Shown one piece after another: positions 45,308-53,906 of a stretch of DNA of 64,000 nt (position 1 is its first letter; the number at the start of each line of letters is the position of its first letter). The stretch spans positions 1 to 64,000 of the forward strand of contig JAHCJI010000004.1 in the NCBI GenBank assembly GCA_026126305.1. Reading direction: 5' to 3'. The notes under the pieces are model-generated. The model worked only from the letters and a program-made list of their open reading frames with translations. It made no database searches and was not told the origin of the DNA. The position numbers and the translations under genes are program-made. This DNA comes from Phycisphaeraceae bacterium (GTDB taxonomy: Bacteria; Planctomycetota; Phycisphaerae; Phycisphaerales; UBA1924).

Positions 45308-45861
45308 CGGGGACGATATGTCGGCAGAGTCGCCAGCGTGAGCGGATTCGTATCGAAGCGGTCCTTTTCAGCGTTCCCGCTGGGCCCGGGCACCACTTGC
45401 TCGGGCCGATGGTGGTACACCAGCATCACCCGGCCTTCGATCTTGATCAGGCCCGCTGGCGTGCCGGCATCGCGCAACAGTGCTAATGCCTCGGCATCGC
45501 TGATGCGCTGGACTGCTGGTGTTGATTCAACGCGCGTTACACGGTTGGGCGGCATGTCGAGCCAGGCGATATTCAACGGATTGCCTTCGACGCGGAGACT
45601 CTGCGCCAGGCCCGGGGTCGTGGCCGTGTACTCGACAGTCATGACAGGTTGTGTCCATGTCTCATCGGCGACATGATGCCCTGGGCCGTGGAGTGGCGTT
45701 GGTGCCAGCAGATACGCCGTGAGCGTCGCACCCGCGCAGAGGGTTGCCATGGCCAAGACGTGCCGCTTTGCGCGCCGTCTGGCACCGCGCCGAACCACGG
45801 CGTGTTGGCCCAGATGCAAGATCTCGGCCTTGCGGGCCATCCTCATCGTGTCAACGGTCAT
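45304..45861 (-). CDS. Single-pass membrane protein, possible sigma regulator
   Basis: A 185-residue protein: basic cytoplasmic N-terminus of ~35 residues, one membrane helix (VLAMATLCAGATLTAYLLAP, ~35-54) and a periplasmic domain of ~125 residues (TPGLAQSLRVEGNPLNIAWLD ... LVYHHRPEQVVPG). The topology and its overlap by 11 bases with the ECF sigma gene suggest an anti-sigma-like partner, but the zinc motif His-x3-Cys-x2-Cys of common anti-sigma factors is missing and the cytoplasmic part is very short. The start ATG 45861 is used; ATG 45846 is possible. Confidence 0.6.
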   Translation of the reverse strand: MTVDTMRMARKAEILHLGQHAVVRRGARRRAKRHVLAMATLCAGATLTAYLLAPTPLHGPGHHVADETWTQPVMTVEYTATTPGLAQSLRVEGNPLNIAWLDMPPNRVTRVESTPAVQRISDAEALALLRDAGTPAGLIKIEGRVMLVYHHRPEQVVPGPSGNAEKDRFDTNPLTLATLPTYRPR

Positions 45862-46444
45862 CGCCTTCTCCCTTCACGCCCGCCGACAGCGTCGCCAGCC
45901 CGCGGCGGACCAGGCCATGCACGGCGTGGCGGCTGAGGCTCATCGCACGCCCCACGGCCGACAGCGGCAGCCCCTGCCCGACGTGCAGCCTCAGGGCGTG
46001 CCACTGGCGTTCGTCAAAATGCCCCTCAAACCGCGCGAGCAAGTCGTGCAGTTGCTCGCGGTGATCGGGCGCTCGCCGGTCTTGCGGATGGGCCGAAGCC
46101 TCGCGGCGCGAGCGGGCCGCGTCGGCACGGATGCGGTCGATGGCGCTGCTGGCCACGACCCGTTTCAGCCACGCCCGGCAGGCCGGCCACGAGTCCATCG
46201 CGGGCAGCGACCGCGCGGCCCGCAGGTACGCGTCCTGCACGGCGTCGAGGCAGAAGGCCTCATCACGCCCGGTCAACCGCCGCGCGTCGGCCAGGGCATC
46301 GTCGAAGGTGGCCTCATAAAACACGGCAAACGCCTCCCGATCTCCCCTCGCCAAGCGCGTGGTGACGGCCCGGGCGTCGGGGAGCGATGCGCCCGGGCCA
46401 TCGGGTTGGTCTGCGGCGGCGGTGGGCACGGGGTGGATTGACAA
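45851..46444 (-). CDS. ECF-type RNA polymerase sigma factor
   Basis: A 197-residue sigma-70-family factor with regions 2 and 4 only. Region 2: FAVFYEATFDDALADARRLTG and DAVQDAYLRAARSLPAMDSWPACRAWLKRVVASSAIDRIR (from ~66). Region 4: HFDERQWHALRLHVGQGLPLSAVGRAMSLSRHAVHGLVRRGLATL (from ~142), with the helix-turn-helix. It starts six bases after the STN-domain gene and overlaps the next gene. Likely responds to an envelope signal via its neighbours. Confidence 0.88.
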   Translation of the reverse strand: MSIHPVPTAAADQPDGPGASLPDARAVTTRLARGDREAFAVFYEATFDDALADARRLTGRDEAFCLDAVQDAYLRAARSLPAMDSWPACRAWLKRVVASSAIDRIRADAARSRREASAHPQDRRAPDHREQLHDLLARFEGHFDERQWHALRLHVGQGLPLSAVGRAMSLSRHAVHGLVRRGLATLSAGVKGEGDDR

Positions 46445-46450
46445 GAACTC

Positions 46451-47329
46451 TTACCGCTCGGGCTCGGGCTGATCAGGGGTCTTGGGAATGACGACGCTTT
46501 GCATGAACGCGATCTGCTTGCGCAGTTCCTTGTTCTCTTCAACCAACCTGGTGACTTGCTCGGACAGTTCCTTGATTTGCTTGCCAGTATCGGTGTTCTG
46601 CTGCTGCTGCCGGGCGTGGTCGCGCCATTCGCGATACGACTGTCGAAGCATCATGATCGTGTTCTCGATGACTTGCCCCTGCTCGCCGGTCACGCTTGCA
46701 AACACAAGCCCGGTCGCCTCGTGATACGCCAATTTGACCTCTTCGCCACCCTGCATCGCCAGAGCCGCCTGGAGCGCACTCAGAACGTCGTCGGCGGACA
46801 TGGCCGTTCCACCGATGGTCAGTTCGGCGATGGTCTGGATCGTCGTGTAGCGATTTACTGGCCCTCCCGCTTGAACTTGCCGACCGCGTGAGTCAAAAAC
46901 AGGACGTGGATTAGAACTGAGTTGGATCGAGAACACTCCGTAGTCCACGCGCGAGATCTGCCACGACACGAGCCGGCCGAAGTCAAGTGTCACCGGGCTA
47001 CCCGACGACGTATATGAGAGGCTTTGGAGAGTCGAGTACAAATCCGCGTCGGTTACTTCAAACGGCGGAATGGGGATCTGACCCGCCTCCGCGCTGTAGA
47101 TGATGTTCACCGGGCGATCGGGCGAGGCGGCCTTCAACGCGGCCACCAGTTCCGCAAGCGTGCCTCCCTTGAAGTTGATGCTGATCGGGTGAGTTTGGGG
47201 ATCCGGGCTCGCGGTTTGCGCGATGGGCTGCCCCCGGCGGACGGATGCGGCATCTTGCTGGGCAATGGCCGGAACCGCGACGGTGGTCAGCAAGAAAGAC
47301 GCAAGGGCCAGAATGTGATTCATACGCAT
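46451..47329 (-). CDS. Secreted STN-domain protein with C-terminal coiled coil
   Basis: A 292-residue protein: Sec signal (1-24, ending AIAQQ), then a secretin/TonB short N-terminal (STN)-like domain at ~48-110 (ISINFKGGTLAELVAALKAA, VNIIYSAEAGQIPIPPFEVTDADLYSTLQSLSY), a second mixed domain with TIAELTIGGTAMSADDVLSALQAAL, and a heptad-type coiled coil at ~245-280 (KQIKELSEQVTRLVEENKELRKQ). STN domains take part in cell-surface signalling to sigma factors in TonB systems. Being first in an operon with an ECF sigma gene, it may be the signal sensor. ATG 47329 has AGGAG nine bases upstream. Confidence 0.75.
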   Translation of the reverse strand: MRMNHILALASFLLTTVAVPAIAQQDAASVRRGQPIAQTASPDPQTHPISINFKGGTLAELVAALKAASPDRPVNIIYSAEAGQIPIPPFEVTDADLYSTLQSLSYTSSGSPVTLDFGRLVSWQISRVDYGVFSIQLSSNPRPVFDSRGRQVQAGGPVNRYTTIQTIAELTIGGTAMSADDVLSALQAALAMQGGEEVKLAYHEATGLVFASVTGEQGQVIENTIMMLRQSYREWRDHARQQQQNTDTGKQIKELSEQVTRLVEENKELRKQIAFMQSVVIPKTPDQPEPER

Positions 47330-47503
47330 GGTCGTCTCCTTCAACTTCGGGTTCGGCATCTGGTCCGGGGCATTTCGATCCCCACAGAGATGAACGGAGC
47401 CACCGCCCCCGCGCGGCGCGGCAGATGCGGATTTTCCTCGCCAGCCCGCTACCATCCCCCTCACCAATCCCAGACACAAGCGTACCACCAGGACGGACCA
47501 ACC
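47330..47503. promoter_or_regulatory. Divergent promoter region, sigma operon / prfB
   Basis: A 174-base intergenic stretch between divergent start codons. It must hold promoters for both directions. No confident -35/-10 pair is visible on either strand; the minus-strand side carries AGGAGAC as ribosome site for the STN-domain gene and the plus side AGGACGG for prfB. Confidence 0.3.
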
Positions 47504-48608
47504 ATGCACTACGACGCCCACCAGCCGGTCATCGACGACCTCGAGGCGCGGATCTTGACCATCCGCGACTCTCTTTAACTACGACGGCAAGCACCAGAAA
47601 CTCGCCGAACTCGAAGTCCAGATGGGCCAGAACGACTTCTGGGACCGCCCCGAAGCCGCCAAGAAGATCGTGGGCGAACTCAAGCTCATCAAGGCCCAGA
47701 TCGCCCCGCTCGACAAGGTCATCGAGGCCTTCGAGGAGGCAAAGGTCGCCTACGAGATGGCCCGCGAGGGCAACGACAAGGAACTCCTTGCTGAGGCCGA
47801 TCAGGCCTTGCACGAACTCGTTGAGAAAATGGACAAGGTCGAGCTCCAGAGCCTCCTGAGCGGCAAGCACGACCACCGAAACTGCTACTTCACCATCCAC
47901 GCCGGCGACGGCGGCACCGAGGCCAACGACTGGGCCGAGATGCTCTTTCGCATGTACCTCTACTACTTCGAGAACATGGGATTCAAGGTCGAGGAGGTCT
48001 CCAAGGGCTTTGGCGTCGAGACCGGCATCGACCACATCACCTTGCACATCAAGGGGCCCTACGCCTTTGGCTATCTCAACTGCGAGCGCGGCACGCACCG
48101 GCTGGCGCGTGTGAGCCCCTTCAACGCCCAGGGCAAGCGGCAGACCAGCTTCGCGACCGTCGACGTGACGCCTGAATTCGAGGACCTCGACGTGCAGATC
48201 CCCGAAAAGGACCTGGAGATCACCTTCTTTGCCCGCTCGAGCGGGCCGGGCGGGCAGAACGTCAACAAGGTCGCCAGCGCCTGCCGCGTGGTCCACAAGC
48301 CCACCGGCCTCATGTACGTGGCCTCCAGCCACCGCGATCAGCCGCAGAACAAGGCGCAGGCCTTGACGCTGCTCCAGGCCAAGCTCGAGCAGATGGAAGA
48401 AGAGAAGCGCAGCGCCGAGATCAAGGCCGTCGCGGGTGGAGACCTCAACCGGGGCTGGGGCACGCAGATCCGCAGTTACGTGCTCTACGACAACCGCGTG
48501 AAGGACCACCGCACGAATGTCGAAGGCAACCCCACGGACGTGCTCAACGGCAAGATCGACAAGTTTATCGATGCCGAACTCAAACGGCGGCGTTCGGAGA
48601 AGAATTGA
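47504..48608 (+). CDS. prfB: Peptide chain release factor 2 with programmed +1 frameshift
   Basis: RF2 terminates at UGA and UAA codons. The first frame gives 24 residues (MHYDAHQP ... TIRDSL) and ends at TAA 47576-47578 after a CTT codon. Shifting +1 at CTT-T continues in the frame NYDGKHQKLAELEVQMGQ to 48608, for a 367-residue protein of normal RF2 length. The stop-recognition tripeptide SPF (RVSPFNAQGKR) and the catalytic GGQ loop (SGPGGQNVNKVAS) are present. The split at residue ~25 is exactly where prfB genes carry their autoregulatory frameshift, so this is not a mutation. Unusually, the in-frame stop is TAA instead of TGA and no AGGGGG-type stimulatory sequence precedes it. Confidence 0.94.
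47573..47579 (+). other. prfB +1 frameshift site CTT-TAA-C
   Basis: The slippery CTT codon (47573-47575) precedes TAA (47576-47578) and C. Re-pairing of the Leu tRNA one base forward reads AAC TAC GAC, joining the two parts of RF2. The canonical site is CTT-TGA-C with a Shine-Dalgarno-like stimulator three bases upstream of CTT; here the preceding bases are ATCCGCGACTCT and do not form one. Confidence 0.88.
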
Positions 48609-48611
48609 CGA

Positions 48612-49670
48612 TCAGGTCCGTGCCGCGCCGTACATCTTTTCGTAGTAGTCGCGGTAGGCTCCGCTGCGCACGCGTTGCCACCACTGGGCGTTGTCCTGGT
48701 ACCATCGGATGGTGTCTTCCAGTCCCTTGGGCCAGGCGCTGCGCGTGGGCTGCCACCCGAGTTCGGCCTGCATCTTGCTGGCGTCGATGGCGTATCGGCG
48801 GTCGTGGCCCAGCCGGTCGGCAACGGGGCGGATCATGTTCTTGCCCTTGCCCATGATGTCGAGGATGGCGTGGGTGAGTTCGAGGTTGCTGCGCTCGTTG
48901 TTGCCGCCGATGTTGTAGACCTCGCCCGCTCGTCCGCGCTCCAGGACGGCCAGGATGGCCTCGCAGTGGTCGACCACGTGGAGCCAGTCGCGGACGTTCT
49001 TGCCATCGCCATAGAGTGGCACCTGTTCGCCTTGCATGAGGTTGGTGACGAACAGCGGGATGACCTTCTCGGGAAACTGATAGGGTCCGTAGTTGTTGCT
49101 GCATCGCGTCACCACCACGTCCATGCCGAAGGTGCGGTGGAATGCCATGGCCAGCATGTCGGCGGCGGCCTTGCTCGCGCTGTAGGGGCTCGAGGGATCG
49201 AGCGGCGTGTGCTCGGTGAAGAGCAACTCGGGCTTGTCGAGGGGCAAGGAGCCGTACACCTCGTCGGTGCCCACTTGCAGGAACCTGCCCGACTTTCCGT
49301 CGTCGCCCCACGCGTTGCGGCAGGCTTGCAACAGCACCTGCGCGCCCAGCACGTTGCTCGTGATGAAGGGCGAGGCATCCTGGATAGAGCGATCGACGTG
49401 GCTCTCAGCAGCGAAGTTTACCACCGCGTCGCACTCGGCAACAAGCGATTGCACGAGCGGGCCGTCGGTGATATCGCCCTTGACGAACGTGTAATCCGGG
49501 TGCCCCTCGATGCCCGTGAGGTTCTCGAGGTTGCCCGAATACGTCAGCACGTCGAGGTTGGTGATGCGCACGCCCGGGCGCGCTTCGAGCAGGTATCGCA
49601 CGAAGTTTGAGCCGATAAAGCCGCAGCCGCCGGTGACGAGCAGGTGCTTGAACGATCTTGTTTCAGGCAT
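48612..49670 (-). CDS. rfbB: dTDP-glucose 4,6-dehydratase
   Basis: A 352-residue extended SDR, second step of dTDP-L-rhamnose synthesis: dTDP-glucose to dTDP-4-keto-6-deoxyglucose. NAD motif VTGGCGFIGSNFVRYLL, catalytic TDEVYGS and YSASKAAAD, and signature TRCSNNYGPYQFPEKVIPLF and GDGKNVRDWLHVVDHCEA. ATG 49670 overlaps the rfbD stop by eight bases. Last gene of the rhamnose operon; convergent with prfB, three bases between stops. Confidence 0.95.
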   Translation of the reverse strand: MPETRSFKHLLVTGGCGFIGSNFVRYLLEARPGVRITNLDVLTYSGNLENLTGIEGHPDYTFVKGDITDGPLVQSLVAECDAVVNFAAESHVDRSIQDASPFITSNVLGAQVLLQACRNAWGDDGKSGRFLQVGTDEVYGSLPLDKPELLFTEHTPLDPSSPYSASKAAADMLAMAFHRTFGMDVVVTRCSNNYGPYQFPEKVIPLFVTNLMQGEQVPLYGDGKNVRDWLHVVDHCEAILAVLERGRAGEVYNIGGNNERSNLELTHAILDIMGKGKNMIRPVADRLGHDRRYAIDASKMQAELGWQPTRSAWPKGLEDTIRWYQDNAQWWQRVRSGAYRDYYEKMYGAART

Positions 49671-50514
49671 GGGTGATCCCTTCCGGCACGCGGCGCAGCA
49701 CGTCGGCCAGGTTGTCCTTCCAGTGGGGCATGGGTCCCAGTTCGGCCTCGGTCTTGCTGAGGTCCAGCACGCTGAATGCAGGGCGTTTTGCGGGGCGTGG
49801 GAACTGGTCACTGGTGCAGGGGTCGATGGTGGCCGGCGCGCCGGTGAGGCTCTTGATCTCGCAGGCGAATTCGTACCAGGTGCATTCGCCGCCGTCGGTG
49901 GCGTGCCAGTGGCCGCGGGCACGGCGATCGATCAGGTCGAGCGTGACGCGAGCGAGATGCTCGACGGACGTCGGCCTCCCGCGCTGATCGTTCACGACCT
50001 TGATCGTGTCACGCGCAAACAGCAGTTGACGCATCGTCAGCACAAAATTCTTGCCCCATGGTGCGTAGAGCCAACTCGTCCGGATGTTCAGCCACGTGGT
50101 GTGCTCGAGCTCGAGCAGTTCTTCGCCATACGCCTTGGAACGGCCATACGCGTTCAGCGGCGCACGCTCGTGAGAAGAGCAATACGGCGTGGTACTCCGG
50201 CCATCAAACACGTAATCGGTGCTAAATCCGACATACACACCACCCACGCATCGGCTGGCCAAGCGTGAGACCGCTTCGCCGTTGACCAAAGTGGCCTCGG
50301 CCTCGTGACCCTCGGCACCGTCGACGTCGGTCCACGCCGCACAGTTGATGATCGCATGGCATTGAGGCAGTCGATCGATCGTTTCCAATTTCGACAGATC
50401 CACCTCGGCGCGGGTGGGCGCTAGAAACTCGATCCCACGACGGCGCATATCGGCCGCAACGGCTCGGCCGAGCATGCCCGTGCTGCCGATGACAACGAAT
50501 GGCTCGTTACTCAT
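49663..50514 (-). CDS. rfbD: dTDP-4-dehydrorhamnose reductase
   Basis: A 283-residue SDR, last step of dTDP-L-rhamnose synthesis. NADPH motif IGSTGMLGRAVA, substrate block CAAWTDVDGAEGHEAEA, FSTDYVFDG, catalytic YGRSKAYGE, and RTSWLYAPWGKNFVLTM. ATG 50514 is used because it makes an ATGA overlap with rfbC. Confidence 0.92.
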   Translation of the reverse strand: MSNEPFVVIGSTGMLGRAVAADMRRRGIEFLAPTRAEVDLSKLETIDRLPQCHAIINCAAWTDVDGAEGHEAEATLVNGEAVSRLASRCVGGVYVGFSTDYVFDGRSTTPYCSSHERAPLNAYGRSKAYGEELLELEHTTWLNIRTSWLYAPWGKNFVLTMRQLLFARDTIKVVNDQRGRPTSVEHLARVTLDLIDRRARGHWHATDGGECTWYEFACEIKSLTGAPATIDPCTSDQFPRPAKRPAFSVLDLSKTEAELGPMPHWKDNLADVLRRVPEGITHA

Positions 50515-51044
50515 CCGTGCTGCACGCCCCACGGGAACGCCTCGACCGCGTCATGCCCCATGCGGAACTCGTCGGGCGTGCTCGGGTCGTACTGGTGCGT
50601 GACGTAGTAGAGCAGGCCCGCGGGCTCGTGGCCGACGGTCGCGCAGCCGTGCCAGAGGGGTGGGGGGATGATGACCACGCCCGGGCGGCGCTCGCCCACG
50701 ACGGCCATCCAGCGTCGGCCGTCGCTCTCCCGGAAGACGCCGGTCTTGACGTGCCCGTTGATGCACAACCAGAAGTCGGTCTGCTTGGTGTGTCGGTGCC
50801 AGGCCTTGATGACGCCCGGATACATCACCGAGTAGTTGATCTGCCCCGCCGGCCCGAGCACGCCCTGCATCAGGTTCATGACCGACCAACCGCGATCGTC
50901 GGCGAAGATCGACGCGGGGATCAGCAACGGCTCGAGCTCTTGCTTGGCCAACTCGAACGCCTCGGCGGGTGAGAGCGAGACCGAGCGGATGGGCTCGGGC
51001 TTGCGCGCGACGCCCGCGGTGGGCATGTCGGTGATGGTGCTCAC
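50511..51044 (-). CDS. rfbC: dTDP-4-dehydrorhamnose 3,5-epimerase-like cupin
   Basis: A 177-residue RmlC-family cupin, third activity of the rhamnose pathway. Family features: DDRGWSVMNLMQGVLGPAG, PGVIKAWHRHTKQTDFWLCING with the His base, and VVIIPPPLWHGCATVGHEPAGLLYYVT (the second His strand). It is divergent: the usual RGLHYQ reads KAWHRHTKQ. Given its place between rfbA and rfbD, the epimerase role fits. GTG 51044 overlaps the rfbA stop (GTGA); ATG 51026 is an alternative. Confidence 0.85.
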   Translation of the reverse strand: MSTITDMPTAGVARKPEPIRSVSLSPAEAFELAKQELEPLLIPASIFADDRGWSVMNLMQGVLGPAGQINYSVMYPGVIKAWHRHTKQTDFWLCINGHVKTGVFRESDGRRWMAVVGERRPGVVIIPPPLWHGCATVGHEPAGLLYYVTHQYDPSTPDEFRMGHDAVEAFPWGVQHG

Positions 51045-51823
51045 GACTTGGCCCCCACGGGTTCTGTCCTGGCGGCGGGAAGCTGGAGGTGGTTGGCCCC
51101 GCCCTCGCGCACGAGGTTGGCGGCGCGGTGCAGGCTCTCGAACGTGCCCGCGTCGGTCCACCAGCCTTCGAGCACGTCGTAGGTCAGGTCGCCGCGCTTC
51201 AGGTAGTAGTTGTTGACGTCTGTGATCTCCAGTTCGCCCCGGGCGCTGGGCTCCAGCCCGTCGCACATGTCGAACACGCTCGCGTCGTAGAAGTAGATGC
51301 CCGTGACGGCGTGGTTGCTCGGCGGGCTCTTGGGCTTCTCGATGATCTCGGCCACACGTGCCGATGCGCCATCGCCCTCGAATCGCACCACGCCGAAACG
51401 CTCGGGGTCGTCCACCGTCTTGAGCAGGATCTTGGCCCCGCTGCGCTGGGTGAAGAAGTCGCCGGCGGCTTTGCGAATGTTGCCCTCGATAATGTTGTCG
51501 CCCAGCACGACGCAGATCTTCTCGCCGTCGGCAAAGTCGCGTGCCAGCCGCAAGGCGTCGGCGATGCCGCCCTCGCCTTCCTGGTACGCGTAGGCCAGCC
51601 GCTTCACGCCCAGGTCCTGGCCGTTCTTGAGCAGTTTGAGGAAATCGCCCGCGTGCTCACCGCCGGTGACGATCAGGATCTCCTGGATGCCAGCGTTGAG
51701 CAGGCATTCGATAGGGTAATAGATCATCGGCCTATCAAAAACCGGTAATAGGTGCTTGTTCGTAACAAGAGTGAGCGGCCGAAGCCTGGTGCCCAGTCCA
51801 CCCGCCAAGATCACGCCCTTCAT
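51041..51823 (-). CDS. rfbA: Glucose-1-phosphate thymidylyltransferase
   Basis: A 260-residue nucleotidyltransferase, first step: glucose-1-P + dTTP to dTDP-glucose. Motifs: KGVILAGGLGTRLRPLT, NKHLLPVFDRPMIYYPIECL, GDNIIEGN with the metal Asp, ERFGVVRFEG, EKPKSPPSNHAVTGIYFYDASVF. It is the shorter (~240-300) RmlA type. ATG 51823 follows AGGAGG. First gene of rfbACDB. Confidence 0.95.
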   Translation of the reverse strand: MKGVILAGGLGTRLRPLTLVTNKHLLPVFDRPMIYYPIECLLNAGIQEILIVTGGEHAGDFLKLLKNGQDLGVKRLAYAYQEGEGGIADALRLARDFADGEKICVVLGDNIIEGNIRKAAGDFFTQRSGAKILLKTVDDPERFGVVRFEGDGASARVAEIIEKPKSPPSNHAVTGIYFYDASVFDMCDGLEPSARGELEITDVNNYYLKRGDLTYDVLEGWWTDAGTFESLHRAANLVREGGANHLQLPAARTEPVGAKS

Positions 51824-52071
51824 CGCTCGCCTCCTGCGCTGGTTGCCACACCCGTTATCGTCCATCGACTGGTTCATCTCGCGTGGACCACCTGGTGGAA
51901 AGCCCACGGGCGCGGTACATACCGCTTCCCATATTGTTGCACAGCCCTTGCCCGGATGGCGCTTGAGTCGGGCTTGGCCGGGCGATGCAAAGGCGTACCC
52001 TGCTCCGAAGGCACACCACAGGATGGCAGATGGATCATCGGCCTGAACCGTCCATGCAAAGGGAGGCTGGT

Positions 52072-53880
52072 ATGACACCAATCAGGTATCAAACATTCGC
52101 GATCGGCTTAGCCGCCGCTCTGACGGTTGTGTTGGCATGTGCAACGCTCAGTTTTGCCCAGCAGGATTCGTCCAAGGTGCTCCGCTTGCCCATGCGCACC
52201 GTCGGGCCCAACACGCTCGACCCGGCCAAGGGATCGACCACGTACGACAACATGGCCTGTTCACAGATCTACGAGACACTCCTCGAACCAAGCTATACCA
52301 ACCCGAACGAACTCAAGCCACTGTTGCTGGACACACTGCCAACCAGTACCTTCGACGACCAGGGTCGAAAGGTCTGGCGTTTCAAGCTCCGCGAGGACGC
52401 CTTTTTCCACGACAACCCATGCTTCCCCGGGGGCAAGGGCCGGCGTGTCACCACCGAAGATGTTTTCTATTCGTGGAAGCGACTGGCCGACCAGCGAGGC
52501 AGCGGCGGCAAGAACTGGTGGTTGATGGCCGACACCATCGTGGGCTTTGACGAGTACAAAGCCATGCAGGATCAAGCCGCTACCTTCGACTACGACGCAC
52601 CTGTTGAGGGGCTGCGCAAGAGTAGTGATTCCGAGTTCGAGGTCGTCCTCAGCCAGCCTGTCTATCGATTCTTGTGGATCCTCCAGATGTTCCAGACCTC
52701 GATCGTGCCTCGGGAGGCTGTTGAACACTACAACGCAGACGGGAGAGACCTCTTCTCGGCAAATCCCGTTGGCACGGGGCCCTACATGCTCCGAGAGTGG
52801 CGGCCCAAGCAGTCGCTCGTGGTCGTGCGAAACCCTAATTATCGCGAGGCGTTCTACCCAGCAGACGGCTGGTCGCAGGACGACATCGAACGCGGCCTGG
52901 CCGAGCCTGCGGGCAGGCGGTTGCCCCTGGTCGATCGCCTCGAATTCTCGATGTACGTCGAAGACAATCCCTTGTGGCTGAACTTCGAGAACCAGATCCT
53001 GGGCTATATCGAATTGCCCTACGACTTCTTCGAGAAGGCCTTCAATCCGCGTACCCGCCGCATCGACCGAAACCTGGCACGCCGCGGCGTGACGTACATC
53101 GTCGAGCCGCAGCTCGACTTCATCTTCCGGCAGTTCAACATGGAAGACGAGCTCGTCGGTGGATACACGCCCGAGAGGATCGCCCTGCGCCGCGCCATCA
53201 TCCTGGCCATCGACCTCGAAGAGTTCAACCGATCCTTCTACGCTGGCCTCTGCACGGTCTATGACGGCCCGATCCCACCGGGCCTGGATGGCTACCCCGA
53301 GGGCGGGCGGGTTCCGAGCGTGCCCCGCGGCCCGAATCTGGAACTGGCACGAGAGATGCTCGCCAAGGCCGGCTACCCCAACGGCCAGGGCCTGCCCCCC
53401 ATCCGCTTTGCCACCAGCCGGAGTGATTTCAATGCCCGGCAGACGGCCATGCTCAAGCGGCAACTCGAGCGCGTGGGCATCCGCATCGAGGAAATCACGC
53501 TCGACTTCCCCGACCTCATCGCGCAGGTCAATCGGCGTGAATTGCCCTTCTTCGGTTTCGCCTGGTCCAGCGACTACCCCGACGCCGAGAACAACCTGGC
53601 CCTGTTCTATGCACCCAATGCCTCGCCCGGCAGCAACCATGCCAATTACAGCCGGCCCGAGTACGACGCGCTCTACGAGCAGGCGCGTCTGATGGACCCA
53701 GGGCCCGAGCGCACGGCGATGTACGAGCGGATGCGAGACATGCTCCTGGCCGATGCTCCCTTCGTCGGCTCGCTGGCCCGCAACCGCTACTTCATGATCA
53801 ACCCACATATGAAAAACGCCAAGCCCACGCAACGGTTCTGGTCGTGGTTCAAGTTCCTCGATACCGACCAGACCCGTTGA
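52072..53880 (+). CDS. Peptide/oligosaccharide ABC transporter substrate-binding protein
   Basis: A 602-residue periplasmic SBP family 5 (OppA/DppA) protein. Signal peptide ends near ATLSFAQQ. Features: LRLPMRTVGPNTLDPAKGSTTYDNMACSQIYETLLEP (from ~38), NPVGTGPYMLREWRPKQSLVVVRNPNYRE (from ~238), PDLIAQVNRRELPFFGFAWSSDYPDAENNLALFY (from ~482). No lipobox Cys at the signal end. GGGAGG precedes ATG 52072. It heads an operon with two permeases. The substrate cannot be told from sequence. Confidence 0.92.
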   Translation: MTPIRYQTFAIGLAAALTVVLACATLSFAQQDSSKVLRLPMRTVGPNTLDPAKGSTTYDNMACSQIYETLLEPSYTNPNELKPLLLDTLPTSTFDDQGRKVWRFKLREDAFFHDNPCFPGGKGRRVTTEDVFYSWKRLADQRGSGGKNWWLMADTIVGFDEYKAMQDQAATFDYDAPVEGLRKSSDSEFEVVLSQPVYRFLWILQMFQTSIVPREAVEHYNADGRDLFSANPVGTGPYMLREWRPKQSLVVVRNPNYREAFYPADGWSQDDIERGLAEPAGRRLPLVDRLEFSMYVEDNPLWLNFENQILGYIELPYDFFEKAFNPRTRRIDRNLARRGVTYIVEPQLDFIFRQFNMEDELVGGYTPERIALRRAIILAIDLEEFNRSFYAGLCTVYDGPIPPGLDGYPEGGRVPSVPRGPNLELAREMLAKAGYPNGQGLPPIRFATSRSDFNARQTAMLKRQLERVGIRIEEITLDFPDLIAQVNRRELPFFGFAWSSDYPDAENNLALFYAPNASPGSNHANYSRPEYDALYEQARLMDPGPERTAMYERMRDMLLADAPFVGSLARNRYFMINPHMKNAKPTQRFWSWFKFLDTDQTR

Positions 53881-53906
53881 TGCGCTCGAAAGGTGGCTGA
53901 ACCGGC

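Noticed and set aside
47504..47622. Reading prfB as a broken gene or as starting at 47622
   Set aside because: The break sits exactly at the known programmed frameshift position, and both frames together give a full-length RF2, so it is a functional recoding site.
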